Part shown: positions 42,036-51,439 of the stretch, piece by piece | How the letters are laid out: every line of letters begins with the position of its first letter | How positions within the stretch are numbered: the first letter of the stretch is position 1 | Assembly: GCF_028532725.1 (NCBI RefSeq) | Contig: NZ_JAQKGU010000003.1 | Coordinates: 248,001-312,000 of the forward strand | Length of the DNA stretch: 64,000 nucleotides | Source of the DNA: Desulfovibrio sp. Fe33 | Lineage (GTDB): Bacteria; Desulfobacterota; Desulfovibrionia; Desulfovibrionales; Desulfovibrionaceae | Direction: 5' to 3' | Notes under the pieces: generated by a model | Told to the model about the DNA's origin: nothing | The model's input: the letters and a program-made list of their open reading frames with translations, nothing else | The model's database searches: none | Program-made: the position numbers and the translations under genes

Positions 42036-42599
42036 ATGATAACGCGAGAAGAAGCCGTCGCCCTGCTCAAGGCGCACAACACCGAAGCCAACCTGATCCA
42101 CCACGCCCTGGAATCCGAGGCCGTCATGCGCGGCCTGGCCCGCAAACTGGGCAGGGATGAGGATCTGTGGGGCCTTACGGGCCTGCTCCACGACCTCGAC
42201 TACGCCACGACCAAGGACGTCCCCGCCCGCCATGGGCTGGATACCGTCGACCTGCTGGCCGACAAGCTGCCTGAAGAGGCCCTGTCCGCCATCCGCCGCC
42301 ACGCCGCCGAAATGAACGGCTCCGAGGGACCGGAAGCCGAATTCGACTACGCCCTGCGCTGCGGCGAGACCGTCACCGGCATGGTCCACGCGGGCGCGCT
42401 GGTGCGACCGACCAAGATTGACGGCATGACGCCCAAAAGCCTCAAGAAAAAGATGAAGGACAAGGCGTTCGCGGCAAGCGTCAACCGGGACTGTATCCGG
42501 GAATGCGAGAAGATCGGCGTGGAGCTCGGCGAATTCCTGCAAATCGCCATTGATTCCGTTACCGACATCGCTCCGGAAGTGGGACTCGCCGCCGAGTAG
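42036..42599 (+). CDS. HD-domain phosphohydrolase-like protein
   Basis: 187 aa from the ATG at 42036 (TTAGGAG five bases upstream). An HDIG-type domain: residues include LIHHALESEAVMRGLARKL (first His), GLLHDLDYATT (HD pair) and IRRHAAEMNG. The protein is shorter than typical HD-GYP proteins and has no sensor domain. It probably hydrolyses a phosphoester of a nucleotide; the substrate is unknown. It sits between the OppDF and CbiQO gene pairs without obvious link. Confidence 0.8.
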   Translation: MITREEAVALLKAHNTEANLIHHALESEAVMRGLARKLGRDEDLWGLTGLLHDLDYATTKDVPARHGLDTVDLLADKLPEEALSAIRRHAAEMNGSEGPEAEFDYALRCGETVTGMVHAGALVRPTKIDGMTPKSLKKKMKDKAFAASVNRDCIRECEKIGVELGEFLQIAIDSVTDIAPEVGLAAE

Positions 42600-42695
42600 G
42601 GCCTGTTGCGCGGCCACGGGTTTTGTATTACTCCTGTGAATCGGCCGAAGCGTCGTATTGAATTCCCCGGATATGCTTGACAAACAGGAGGTTGA

Positions 42696-43466
42696 GTGGC
42701 CGCACTGACCGAGCCGTTCGCCACGGGCGACTCCTTTCTGCATCGCATGGATCCGCGCATCCGACTCGTCGCCGCGCTGGTCCTGAGCGTGCCTGTGGCC
42801 CTGTTGCCCGAGTCCCGGCCCGCCTGGCTCGCGCTGGCCGCCGGGCTGATCCTGGTAAAGATGGCCCGTCTCGATCTTTTGGTGGTGCTGAAAAGGCTGC
42901 TGATGGTCAACTTCTTCATCGCCTTCCTGTGGTTCTTTCTGCCCTTCTCCGTGCCCGGCGAACCGGTCTTCGACCTCGGCCCGCTGCACGCCACGGCCCA
43001 GGGCATCGACCGGGCCCTGCTCATCACGGTCAAGTCAAATGCCGTGGTCATCAGTCTGATGGCCCTGCTCGGGACCATTTCGATACAGAATCTGGGCCCG
43101 GCCCTGCAACAGCTCGGCGTTCCCGACAAGCTGTGCCACATACTGCTCTTCACCCACCGCTACGTCTTCTCCATCTATCAGGAATACACGACCATGCGCC
43201 AGGCCATGCGGGCGCGCGGGTTCAAGCCGCGCACTGACAGGCACACCTACCGCACCTTCGCCTGGCTCGTCGGGATGCTCCTGGTCAAGAGCTGGGACCG
43301 CGCGGAACGGGTTCAGGGGGCCATGCGCTGCCGGGGATTCCACGGCCGTTTCTACAGTCTGGCCGCGTTCAGGACACGGCCCCCGGATTATCTGTTTCTC
43401 GCCGCCTGCGTCGCATTGAGCGCGGGCCTCGCATACATGGGCTTCATCCAAGGGGGACTGTCGTGA
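42696..43466 (+). CDS. cbiQ: ECF transporter transmembrane T-component CbiQ
   Basis: 256 aa starting at GTG (42696) with AGGAGG upstream. Several membrane helices, then two Ala/Cys-Arg-Gly coupling motifs (MRARGF, MRCRGF) that contact the ATPase. These identify the T-component of an energy-coupling factor transporter for cobalt or nickel. cbiO overlaps its 3' end by 4 bp. The substrate-binding CbiM/NikM and small CbiN subunits are not adjacent, so the pair must use components encoded elsewhere or a different S-component. Confidence 0.9.
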   Translation: MAALTEPFATGDSFLHRMDPRIRLVAALVLSVPVALLPESRPAWLALAAGLILVKMARLDLLVVLKRLLMVNFFIAFLWFFLPFSVPGEPVFDLGPLHATAQGIDRALLITVKSNAVVISLMALLGTISIQNLGPALQQLGVPDKLCHILLFTHRYVFSIYQEYTTMRQAMRARGFKPRTDRHTYRTFAWLVGMLLVKSWDRAERVQGAMRCRGFHGRFYSLAAFRTRPPDYLFLAACVALSAGLAYMGFIQGGLS

Positions 43467-44179
43467 GCCACGCCATCATCCAATTGAAGGACATCTTCTA
43501 TGCCTTCCCCGGCCGGGGCGACACCCTCAAAGGGCTGACCTTCCATCTGCATCCGGGAGAAAAACTCGGGCTGTTCGGGCCGAACGGCGCGGGCAAATCC
43601 ACCATGCTGCACATCCTCATGGGATTGATCGCCCCGGACAAGGGCGAGGTGGAGCTGTTCGGCGTTCCCATGACCGACAACAAAGCGTTCGAGACCGCCC
43701 GACCGAGGATAGGCTTCCTGTTTCAGCACTCGGACGACCAACTGTTTTGCCCCACGGTCCTCGACGACGTGGCCTTCGGCCCCCTCAACCAGGGACTTAC
43801 GCGCGAGCAGGCCGCCGACCGGGCCAAAGAGGCGCTCAAGACCGTCGGCCTGGAGGGATTCGAAGACCGCGTTCCGCACCGGCTTTCCGGCGGCGAAAAG
43901 AAGCTGGTCGCCCTGGCCACGGTCCTGTCCATGCGGCCCGAAGTCCTGGTTCTGGATGAACCGACAACCGGCCTCTCTCCCGAGGCCAAAGAGCGACTGG
44001 TAGCCATCCTCGCCGGGCTGGACATGGCCCGCCTGGTAGTCTCCCACGATATGGACTTCCTGACCGCCACCACGGATCGGTTGCTGGCCATGCGCGAAGG
44101 ACAAATCGGGCACGGCGAGCTAAAGCCGCACAGCCACATCCATGTGCACGTGGAAGGGGACATCCCCCATCAGCACTGA
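43463..44179 (+). CDS. cbiO: ECF transporter ATP-binding protein CbiO
   Basis: 238 aa. Walker A LFGPNGAGKSTMLHILMG, Q-loop region FLFQHSDDQLFCPTVLDDVAFGP, which is typical of EcfA/CbiO proteins, signature LSGGEKKLVALATVL, Walker B VLVLDEPTTGL and switch His in VVSHDMDF. The His-rich C-terminus (HSHIHVHVEGDIPHQH) suggests binding of Ni2+ or Co2+ and points to a metal substrate. It is coupled to cbiQ by a 4-bp overlap. Confidence 0.92.
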   Translation: MSHAIIQLKDIFYAFPGRGDTLKGLTFHLHPGEKLGLFGPNGAGKSTMLHILMGLIAPDKGEVELFGVPMTDNKAFETARPRIGFLFQHSDDQLFCPTVLDDVAFGPLNQGLTREQAADRAKEALKTVGLEGFEDRVPHRLSGGEKKLVALATVLSMRPEVLVLDEPTTGLSPEAKERLVAILAGLDMARLVVSHDMDFLTATTDRLLAMREGQIGHGELKPHSHIHVHVEGDIPHQH

Positions 44180-44282
44180 GCCTTCCACGGCCGATATGAC
44201 GCGTTACGGGAATCGCCCCTCGACGCTTCCGGGCCGGGCAAATACCGTCCCTCCCCTTGGCAACGCGAAATAAGAACCTATT

Positions 44283-45725
44283 ATGAAGCACAGGCCCGTC
44301 AAATTCGTCGGGTCCGAGACAAAACGCCCCACGATGCCGAACACCGATCTCACCGCACAAATGTCGCACTCCCCTTCCAGAACCATCTGGAAACTGGCGT
44401 GGCCCCAGCTCATCATGACCATGTTCCATGTGCTCATCGGCATGACGGACGTCTGGGTGGCGGGATATATCTCGCGCGAGGTCCAGGCCTCGCTCGGCAT
44501 CATCACCCAGTCCCTCTTCTTCCTGCTGGTGGTGGCCATGGCCGTGGCCAACGGCGCGGTGGCGGCCATCAGCCAATCCATCGGGGCGGGACTGGAAAAA
44601 CGGGCCACACGGTATGTGGGCTTGTGCCTGATTCTGGCGGCCCTGCTCGGCGCGGTGTTCCTGGTTCTGGGCCTGCCGCTCAAGAACCTCCTGTTGAGCG
44701 CATTGCAGGTGCCGGAGTCCATGCGCCCGGTGACGCAGTATTTCCTGACCGTGTTCCTGCTCCTGCTTCCGCCTTACTATATCCTGCTCATCACCAACGC
44801 CATCTTCCGTGCGCGCAAGCAGGTGATCTACCCCCTGTATTGCATGATAATCGTCACGTCCCTCAACACCGTGCTCGACCTGGGACTGGGCCTGGGCTGG
44901 TTCGGTATGCCGAACATCGGTTACAAGGGGTTGGCCTGGGCCACCTTCGGCTCGGTCACCTGCGGCGCGCTTTTCAATCTGGCGCTCCTGGCCAGACAGG
45001 GACAACTGCGTCCCGCCTGCTTTGCGCCCTGGCGCTGGATGAAACGGGCCACCCCCTACCTTGTCAAAGTCGCATGGCCGTCGGGCCTCATGCAGGTCGT
45101 CTGGCAGTCCGGCTACCTGGTGCTCTACGCCATCACCGCAAGCCTGCCCGGCGGCGCGGTCAACGCGCTGGCGGGCATGTCCATCGGACTGCGCATCGAG
45201 TCGCTCCTGTTCATGCCGGCCATGGCTTTCAACATGACCGCGTCCATCCTGGTGGGCCACTACCTCGGAGCGCGGCAGCCGGAAGAGGCCAAACGGTTCG
45301 GCTTCCGCATCCTCGTCATCGGACTGGTGTCCATCTCTGTTTTCGCCCTGGTGGTCTGGCAATTCATCAACCCGTGGGTGGCCCTGCTCACCCGCGACGC
45401 CGCCGTGGCCGCGCAGGCGGTCAGCTATCTTAAATGGAACCTCCTGGCCATTCCCTTCACCCTGTCCAGCATGATCCTGGCCGGGGCGTTCAACGGCGCG
45501 GGAGCCACCCTGTACAACATGCTCATCATGGGGGCGGCCACATGGTGTCTCAGGCTGCCGCTGGCATACATCCTGGGCCACCAGATCATGGACGGCGCCG
45601 AAGGCATCTGGATCGCCATGTTCTGCTCACAGATCGTCCAGTCCTCCACCCTGCTCTACTTCTACAAATTCAAGAACTGGCAACGTTTCGCCATGATCCG
45701 CAATCGAAACGGCCACAAAGGATAA
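44283..45725 (+). CDS. MATE family efflux transporter
   Basis: 480 aa with about 12 membrane segments and two MatE repeats. The N-terminal repeat starts SRTIWKLAWPQLIMTMFHVLIGMTDVWVAGYISREVQASLG; the second starts near residue 240 (KVAWPSGLMQVVWQSGYLVLYAITASLPGGAVNALAGMSIGLRIESL). A cation-coupled exporter of unknown substrate. The start is uncertain: the first ATG has no good Shine-Dalgarno, and Met20 or Met29 would remove unconserved residues. A DUF2156 gene follows 3 bp later. Confidence 0.9.
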   Translation: MKHRPVKFVGSETKRPTMPNTDLTAQMSHSPSRTIWKLAWPQLIMTMFHVLIGMTDVWVAGYISREVQASLGIITQSLFFLLVVAMAVANGAVAAISQSIGAGLEKRATRYVGLCLILAALLGAVFLVLGLPLKNLLLSALQVPESMRPVTQYFLTVFLLLLPPYYILLITNAIFRARKQVIYPLYCMIIVTSLNTVLDLGLGLGWFGMPNIGYKGLAWATFGSVTCGALFNLALLARQGQLRPACFAPWRWMKRATPYLVKVAWPSGLMQVVWQSGYLVLYAITASLPGGAVNALAGMSIGLRIESLLFMPAMAFNMTASILVGHYLGARQPEEAKRFGFRILVIGLVSISVFALVVWQFINPWVALLTRDAAVAAQAVSYLKWNLLAIPFTLSSMILAGAFNGAGATLYNMLIMGAATWCLRLPLAYILGHQIMDGAEGIWIAMFCSQIVQSSTLLYFYKFKNWQRFAMIRNRNGHKG

Positions 45726-45728
45726 GCA

Positions 45729-46616
45729 ATGTCTATGACCCTGCAATTCGAACCCATCTCCCTGGACCGGCAGGACGAATACCATGAAGCCCTGACCGGC
45801 TGTCCTCAACTCATGACCAGCGACTTCTCCTTTGCCAACGTTTTCGGCTGGGCAGAACACTATGGACTGGAATGGGCCTTCCACGACAAACTGTGCTTCA
45901 TCCGCCAGACCAAGCCGGAACAGGTCTGCTGGGCTCCGGTGGGTCCCTGGGAAGAGTACGACTGGGCCGATTGCCGGGCCATGACCGAAGGGAAACGGTT
46001 CGTCCGCGTGCCCGAAGCCCTGACCAGGCTGTGGTCCATTGCCTACGGCAACAAGATCACCATTTCCGAGAGCCGCGAGCATTGGGATTACGTCTATTCG
46101 GTGGAAGAGCTCATCTCCCTCAAGGGCAAGGCCTTCCACAAGAAAAAGAACCTGCTCAATCAGTTCAAGAAGAGCTACCTCTACACCTACGAATCCATGG
46201 CCCCCGAGTGCGTGGAGGAGGTGCTGGAGATGCAGGACGAGTGGTTCAAGTGGTACGAGGAGAACAACCCCTCGGAAGCGCTTGAGGCGGAAAACCACGC
46301 CATCACCCGGGTGCTCCAGCACATCGACCAGATCAAGGGGCTGATGGGAGCGACCATCCGCGTGGAGGGCAAGGTCATCGCCTACACCGTGGCCGAACCG
46401 CTGTGCGAAAACTCCCTGGTCATCCACTTCGAGAAGGGGGACGTCCGCTACAAGGGCGTGTACCAGGCCATCAACCAGATGTTCCTGGAAAACGACGGCG
46501 CGGAGTTCACCAACGTCAACCGCGAACAGGACCTGGGGGACCCGGGCCTGCGCAAGGCGAAGATGTCGTACAATCCCTCCTTCTTCCTGAAAAAATTCGA
46601 GGCCGAACTGCTCTAG
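45729..46616 (+). CDS. DUF2156 (MprF synthase-domain-like) protein
   Basis: 295 aa covering one DUF2156 domain, the double GNAT-like fold found in the catalytic part of MprF phosphatidylglycerol lysyltransferases and in stand-alone bacterial proteins. Conserved-looking segments include TSDFSFANVFGWAEHYGLEW, KKNLLNQFKKSYLYTYESM, AYTVAEPL and EFTNVNREQDLGDPGLRKAKMSYNP. No membrane part is present. It is packed between a MATE transporter and a type I phosphodiesterase (3-bp gaps). Aminoacyl transfer is possible but unproven. Confidence 0.85.
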   Translation: MSMTLQFEPISLDRQDEYHEALTGCPQLMTSDFSFANVFGWAEHYGLEWAFHDKLCFIRQTKPEQVCWAPVGPWEEYDWADCRAMTEGKRFVRVPEALTRLWSIAYGNKITISESREHWDYVYSVEELISLKGKAFHKKKNLLNQFKKSYLYTYESMAPECVEEVLEMQDEWFKWYEENNPSEALEAENHAITRVLQHIDQIKGLMGATIRVEGKVIAYTVAEPLCENSLVIHFEKGDVRYKGVYQAINQMFLENDGAEFTNVNREQDLGDPGLRKAKMSYNPSFFLKKFEAELL

Positions 46617-46619
46617 CCC

Positions 46620-47918
46620 ATGTCTCTTCTCCTGTCCTCCGCGCCGCGCTCCCGACTGGTCGTTCTCGGGCTGGACGGCCTGCCCCTGAGCCTTGCCAGG
46701 ACCCTTGGCGCTTCCCTGCCCAATGTGCGGCGGCTGGCTGAAAACGCCTGTTCGGTCAAAGCCGAACTGCCCGAGCTCTCCCCGGTCAACTGGACCAGCT
46801 TCTACACCGGGGAAGGCCCGGAGACGCACGGGATTTTCGGTTTCTCCCACATGGACCCGCGAACCTACGAACTGCGCGTCAACCAGGGCGCGGACGTCAC
46901 CGCGCCGACCGTCTTCGACCGCCTCGGGGAACACGGGCTGGTCTCCCGGGTGGTCAATCTGCCCAACACCTATCCCGCCCGCCCGTTGCGCGGGATGCTC
47001 GTGGCCGGGTTCGTGGCCCCCGATCTCGGAAGAGCGGCCTACCCGCCATTTCTCGCAGGCAGGCTCGCCGACGCCGGGTACAGGCTCGAAGCGGACACCA
47101 ACCGGGGCCGCGGCGACCTCGCCCACCTGCTGGGGGAACTGCGCGCCACCCTCAAATCCCGGCTGACCGCCCTGGACATCCTCTGGCCCGATCTCTCGTG
47201 GGACCTGTTCGTGCATGTCTTCACCGAGACCGACAGGCTCTTCCACTTTTTCATGGACGCGGTGCTTCACGCCGACCATCCCGACCACATGGAATGCATA
47301 CGGTTCCTGGCAGACTGGGATTACGCCCTGGGCGCATTCCTGGCGCGCTACGACGCACTTCCCGGCCCCAAGCGGCTGCTGGTCCTGGCGGACCACGGAT
47401 TCACCGAATTGAAGACCGAGGTCAGCCTGAACACATGGCTCATGCGCGCCGACCTGCTTTCCCTGTCCGGACCGCCGCGCGACGAATGGGATGTTTCGAA
47501 AATCACTCCCGAATCCAAGGCGTTCGCCCTGGACCCCGGCCGCATCTATCTCCACGACCGAGGCCGGTTCGAACGCGGCAACGTGGCCTCGCCCGAACGC
47601 CAAGGACTGCTTCGGCGCATCGCCGACGGCCTCATGGAGCTCGAATACGAAGGAACGCCCGTCCTGCGGGCCGTGCATCGGGGGGAAGCCCTCTACCCGG
47701 GAGCTACCTCGAACCAATGCCCGGACCTGGTCTGCGAGGCACGCCCCGGATTCGATCTCAAGGCCAAATTCGACCGCCGGGAAATTTTTGGTTTGCATGG
47801 ACGCACCGGGACACATACGGTGGACGGAGCCATCTTCGCCGACTCGCACGGGGCGCGCCCCGAACGCATGAGAGACGTCGGACGCATCATACTACAACAT
47901 TTCGACATCACAGAATAA
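46620..47918 (+). CDS. Type I phosphodiesterase / alkaline phosphatase superfamily protein
   Basis: 432 aa. Metal- and nucleophile-bearing motifs of the superfamily are present: LGLDGLPLSLARTL (first metal Asp), SPVNWTSFYTGEGPETHGIFGF (nucleophile region), FTETDRLFHFF (Asp/His), VLADHGFTELK (Asp-His) and LHGRTGTHTVDGAIFA (last His). It has no signal peptide, so it acts in the cytoplasm or at the inner face. It is immediately after the DUF2156 gene and 1 bp before the helicase gene. The substrate is unknown. Confidence 0.85.
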   Translation: MSLLLSSAPRSRLVVLGLDGLPLSLARTLGASLPNVRRLAENACSVKAELPELSPVNWTSFYTGEGPETHGIFGFSHMDPRTYELRVNQGADVTAPTVFDRLGEHGLVSRVVNLPNTYPARPLRGMLVAGFVAPDLGRAAYPPFLAGRLADAGYRLEADTNRGRGDLAHLLGELRATLKSRLTALDILWPDLSWDLFVHVFTETDRLFHFFMDAVLHADHPDHMECIRFLADWDYALGAFLARYDALPGPKRLLVLADHGFTELKTEVSLNTWLMRADLLSLSGPPRDEWDVSKITPESKAFALDPGRIYLHDRGRFERGNVASPERQGLLRRIADGLMELEYEGTPVLRAVHRGEALYPGATSNQCPDLVCEARPGFDLKAKFDRREIFGLHGRTGTHTVDGAIFADSHGARPERMRDVGRIILQHFDITE

Positions 47919-50054
47919 ATGAGCATCGACTTCGAACACGAATTGAACGAGGCCCAACGCGAGGCCGTTACCACCACCGAAGGACCGGTGCTGGTCATCG
48001 CCGGAGCAGGATCGGGCAAGACCCGCACCATCGTCTACCGACTCGCCAACCTGGTCAGCCAGGGCGTGGACCCGGCCCAGATTCTCCTCCTGACCTTCAC
48101 GCGCAAGGCCGCACAGGAAATGCTGGTCCGCGCCGAGAGCATTCTCGGCCGCCCGCTGCACGGCACCTCGGGCGGAACCTTCCACTCCTTCGGCTATGCC
48201 ACCCTGCGCCGAAACGCGGCGGACATCGGCTTCGAAAGCGGTTTCACCCTCATGGACCGGGCGGACAGCGAGAACATCTGCAAAGACGTCAAGGAAGCCC
48301 TCAAGCTGGGCAAGGGAGACCGCTCCTACCCCAAGAAGGCCACCCTCCTGGACATGATAACCAAGTCCCGCAACAAGGAGCTGTCCATCGAGGGAATCAT
48401 GGAGCGCGAGGCATACCACCTGAGCCCCTACCTCGAAGACATCCAGCGGATCGCCGACGGATACGCCAAATTCAAACGCGAACACGCCCTGGTGGATTAC
48501 GACGACCTGCTCTTCCTGCTGGATGAATTGCTCGCCTCCAACGAACCGCTCAAGAACCAGCTCCAGTCCCGCTACCGGTACATCATGGTGGACGAATACC
48601 AGGACACCAACCTTGTCCAGGCCCGCATCGTCAAGCATCTGGCCGGGACGCGGGGCAACGTCATGGCCGTGGGCGACGATGCCCAGTCCATCTACGCGTT
48701 TCGTGGGGCCAATGTGGCGAACATATTGGAATTTCCTCATATATTCGAGGGCACGAAAATCATCCGGCTGGAAAAGAACTACCGTTCGGTACAGCCCATT
48801 CTGGACCTGACCAACGAGATTCTCAAAGGCGCGACCACCAAATTCGAAAAGCACCTCTATTCGGACCTCAAGAGCGACCGACTGCCTCAGGTCATCCACC
48901 CATTGAGCGACCAGACCCAGGCGCGCCTTGTGGTGGACCAGATACTTCAACTGGGCCGGAAGCACATGCTGCACGACGTGGCCGTGCTCTTCCGCGCGGG
49001 CTATCAATCGTACCCGCTGGAAGTGGCGTTGACGCGCATCGGCATCGACTACCAGAAATACGGAGGCATCCGCTTCCACGAGGCCGCCCACGTCAAGGAC
49101 GTGCTTTCCTTCATCCGCCTGGTGCTCAATCCCCACGACCTTCTCGCCTGGCAGCGGGCCATGGAGCACATCAAGGGAGTCGGCCCCAAGACCGTGGCCA
49201 GGATATACCAGGCCATGCACTCCGGCGACAGCAAGTACATGGCCCAAATGGTCAAGAAGCATGAGCAGTTGAAGGAATTGCTCACCGAACTCGACAGGCT
49301 GCGCGCCGGTGAACGGCGGCCGTCCGCCGTGCTGGAAGCCGTGCTCGCCTTCTATCAGCCCATCCTCATCGAGAAATACCCGGACGACTATCCCAAACGG
49401 CAGGCAGGGCTTGAGCAACTCAGCCAGATCGCAGCAAGCTACAAGGATATGGAGCAGTTCATCGGCGACCTTTCCCTGGACGGCGACCCGGACGAGGAAA
49501 AGCGCAAGGAGAACGCCGTGGTCCTGTCCACGGTCCATTCCGCCAAGGGACTGGAATGGGCGGCGGTCATCATCATCGACCTGGTTGAGGACCGATTCCC
49601 GTCGCGCAAGGCAATGCAGCGGGCCGAGGACCTGGAGGAGGAACGCCGCCTCATGTACGTGGCCTGCACAAGGGCCAAGGAAGAGCTTAAGCTGTTCGTG
49701 CCGGGCTCGGTATACAACAGGGCCAGCGGCATGTCCGACCCGACCCTTCCTAGTCCCTTCGTGCTGGAACTGCCCGACAATGTCTTCGAGCGCGTGAACG
49801 AGTCCTACGGCGGCGGCCTGGAAACACGGCGCAAGGACGTCTACTCCACGCCGGACTACGAGATTCCCGACACGTCGCCCGAATCGGCCGAACCGCCCAA
49901 GCCCAGGTTTTCCCCGTCCAAGCTCGGCTTTTGCCGACACAAGATTTTCGGCAAGGGCAAACTCGTCGCCCAACTTGAATCGAACAAATACAGGGTCAAC
50001 TTCCCCGGCTTCGGCCTCAAGGTCATCATCGGGGACTACCTCGAATTCCTCTGA
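47919..50054 (+). CDS. UvrD/PcrA-type ATP-dependent DNA helicase
   Basis: 711 aa SF1A helicase: motif I VIAGAGSGKTRTIVYRLANL, motif Ia LLTFTRKAAQEMLVRA, motif II VDEYQDTN, motif III VGDDAQSIYAFRGANVANIL, motif IV LEKNYRS, motif V TVHSAKGLEWAAV and motif VI YVACTRAKEELKLF. A C-terminal basic Tudor-like tail (GFCRHKIFGKGKLVAQLESNKYRVNFPGFG) is as in PcrA. It unwinds DNA 3'-5' in repair. It overlaps thiL by 1 bp (TGATG). Confidence 0.94.
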   Translation: MSIDFEHELNEAQREAVTTTEGPVLVIAGAGSGKTRTIVYRLANLVSQGVDPAQILLLTFTRKAAQEMLVRAESILGRPLHGTSGGTFHSFGYATLRRNAADIGFESGFTLMDRADSENICKDVKEALKLGKGDRSYPKKATLLDMITKSRNKELSIEGIMEREAYHLSPYLEDIQRIADGYAKFKREHALVDYDDLLFLLDELLASNEPLKNQLQSRYRYIMVDEYQDTNLVQARIVKHLAGTRGNVMAVGDDAQSIYAFRGANVANILEFPHIFEGTKIIRLEKNYRSVQPILDLTNEILKGATTKFEKHLYSDLKSDRLPQVIHPLSDQTQARLVVDQILQLGRKHMLHDVAVLFRAGYQSYPLEVALTRIGIDYQKYGGIRFHEAAHVKDVLSFIRLVLNPHDLLAWQRAMEHIKGVGPKTVARIYQAMHSGDSKYMAQMVKKHEQLKELLTELDRLRAGERRPSAVLEAVLAFYQPILIEKYPDDYPKRQAGLEQLSQIAASYKDMEQFIGDLSLDGDPDEEKRKENAVVLSTVHSAKGLEWAAVIIIDLVEDRFPSRKAMQRAEDLEEERRLMYVACTRAKEELKLFVPGSVYNRASGMSDPTLPSPFVLELPDNVFERVNESYGGGLETRRKDVYSTPDYEIPDTSPESAEPPKPRFSPSKLGFCRHKIFGKGKLVAQLESNKYRVNFPGFGLKVIIGDYLEFL

Positions 50055-51019
50055 TGGAGTATGAACAGCATATGCGAAGCGAAGAACACTTTCTGGAGCT
50101 GATCGACCGCCACTTTCCCCGTGAGCACGACTTCATCGCCCTCGGCAGGGGTGACGACTGCGCCGTGCTCAAGGGCGGGACCGATTACTGCGTGTCCTCG
50201 GACCTCTTCCTTGAAGGCGAGCATTTCCGGCGCGATTACTTTTCCGCCGCCGATATCGGCTACAAGGCCCTGGCAGTGAATATCAGCGACATCGCGGCCA
50301 TGGGCGCCAAACCCGTGGCCTTCACCATGGATTTGATGGCCCCGACCGATCTGCCGGACGAGTTCTGGGATGAATTTCTCAAATCCATGGCCGGGCTGGC
50401 GCGACAAAACGACATGGTCCTGGCGGGCGGCGACCTGAGCCGTTCCAGCAGGCTCGGCGTGTCCATCTCCGTTTTCGGCGCGCCCGGCTCCACCGGATTC
50501 ATCCGGCGCGGCAACTGCGCTTTCGGCGACATCCTGTTCACCGTGGGCGACATCGGGATGGCCCGGACCGGGCTCATGGCGCTCGAAGCCGAGGGAATCA
50601 AGGCCCGCGAAACCCTGCCCTCGGCGGTCATGGCCCACCTGCGGCCCCGGCCCAAGGTCATGATCGGCACCCTGCTCAACGCGGCGGGCGTCAAGAGCCT
50701 CATGGACCTTTCCGACGGATTGGCCCGCGATCTGCCCAGGCTCCTCGGCCCGGACCTCGGCGCGAATCTGACCATCGCTCCCGAAGCGCTCAACCGCGAC
50801 GTACACGCATGGTGCAACACCGTCGGCCTGGACCCGGTGGAATTCGCCGTGCTCGGCGGCGAGGACTATGCCCTGCTCGGCGCGGTCTCCCCCTTCGAGG
50901 CGGGCAAGGCCCGGTCCGTGCCCGGCTTCATGGAAATCGGCACAGTGACAAGAGAGCCCGGCCTCATCCTCAACGGCAAGCCGTTCGTCAACCCGGGATT
51001 CGACCACTTCAGCCAATAA
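50054..51019 (+). CDS. thiL: Thiamine-monophosphate kinase
   Basis: 321 aa. The PurM-type fold has the ThiL motifs GRGDDCAVLKGG, SSDLFLEGEHFRRDYFS, GYKALAVNISDIAAMGA and MDLSDGLARDLPRLLG. It phosphorylates thiamine phosphate to thiamine diphosphate. The first ATG overlaps the helicase stop; Met7 is a second possible start. No other thiamine genes are nearby, and it is followed 11 bp later by the TrmO-like gene. Confidence 0.94.
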   Translation: MEYEQHMRSEEHFLELIDRHFPREHDFIALGRGDDCAVLKGGTDYCVSSDLFLEGEHFRRDYFSAADIGYKALAVNISDIAAMGAKPVAFTMDLMAPTDLPDEFWDEFLKSMAGLARQNDMVLAGGDLSRSSRLGVSISVFGAPGSTGFIRRGNCAFGDILFTVGDIGMARTGLMALEAEGIKARETLPSAVMAHLRPRPKVMIGTLLNAAGVKSLMDLSDGLARDLPRLLGPDLGANLTIAPEALNRDVHAWCNTVGLDPVEFAVLGGEDYALLGAVSPFEAGKARSVPGFMEIGTVTREPGLILNGKPFVNPGFDHFSQ

Positions 51020-51030
51020 ACGGAGGCGAC

Positions 51031-51435
51031 ATGGATAGGGAACTGGCCGTCATCGGCACCATTCAATCGGAAATCAAGGATATTGCCTCGGCCCCCAAGA
51101 TGGAGGACGAGCCCGGCGCGGTACGCGCCCGCATCGTCATGGACCCGGCCTATGCCGAGGGACTGGACGGACTCGAACCCGGTGCCGCTCTTGAAATCTT
51201 CACATGGTTCCACAAATCCGACAGATCGGTCCTCAAGGTTCATCCCCGAGGCATCAAGGAACGCCCCCTGCGCGGCGTCTTCGCCACCCGATCCCCGGCC
51301 CGCCCCAATCCCATCGGCCTGCACCGCGTGACCCTGGTTGCCATCGAAGCCCCCCTGACCCTGGTCGTGGAGCCGCTTGAGGCCATTGACGGCACTCCGG
51401 TCATCGACATCAAGCCGAAGCCGAAAGGCAGCTAG
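51031..51435 (+). CDS. trmO: TrmO/YaeB-type SAM-dependent methyltransferase domain protein
   Basis: 134 aa starting at the ATG at 51031 (GGAGG upstream). Single TsaA/YaeB domain: IGTIQSEIKDIASAPKM at the start, then LKVHPRGIKERPLRGVFATRSPARPNPIGLHRVTL, which is diagnostic of the family. E. coli TrmO methylates t6A37 to m6t6A37 in tRNA and has an extra C-terminal domain, absent here. Short forms are common in anaerobes. TsaE, needed for the t6A substrate, is also encoded in this window. Confidence 0.85.
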   Translation: MDRELAVIGTIQSEIKDIASAPKMEDEPGAVRARIVMDPAYAEGLDGLEPGAALEIFTWFHKSDRSVLKVHPRGIKERPLRGVFATRSPARPNPIGLHRVTLVAIEAPLTLVVEPLEAIDGTPVIDIKPKPKGS

Positions 51436-51439
51436 CGGA

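Noticed and set aside
45627-47849. 740-codon minus-strand open frame
   Set aside because: Antisense to three well-supported genes (MATE end, DUF2156, phosphodiesterase).
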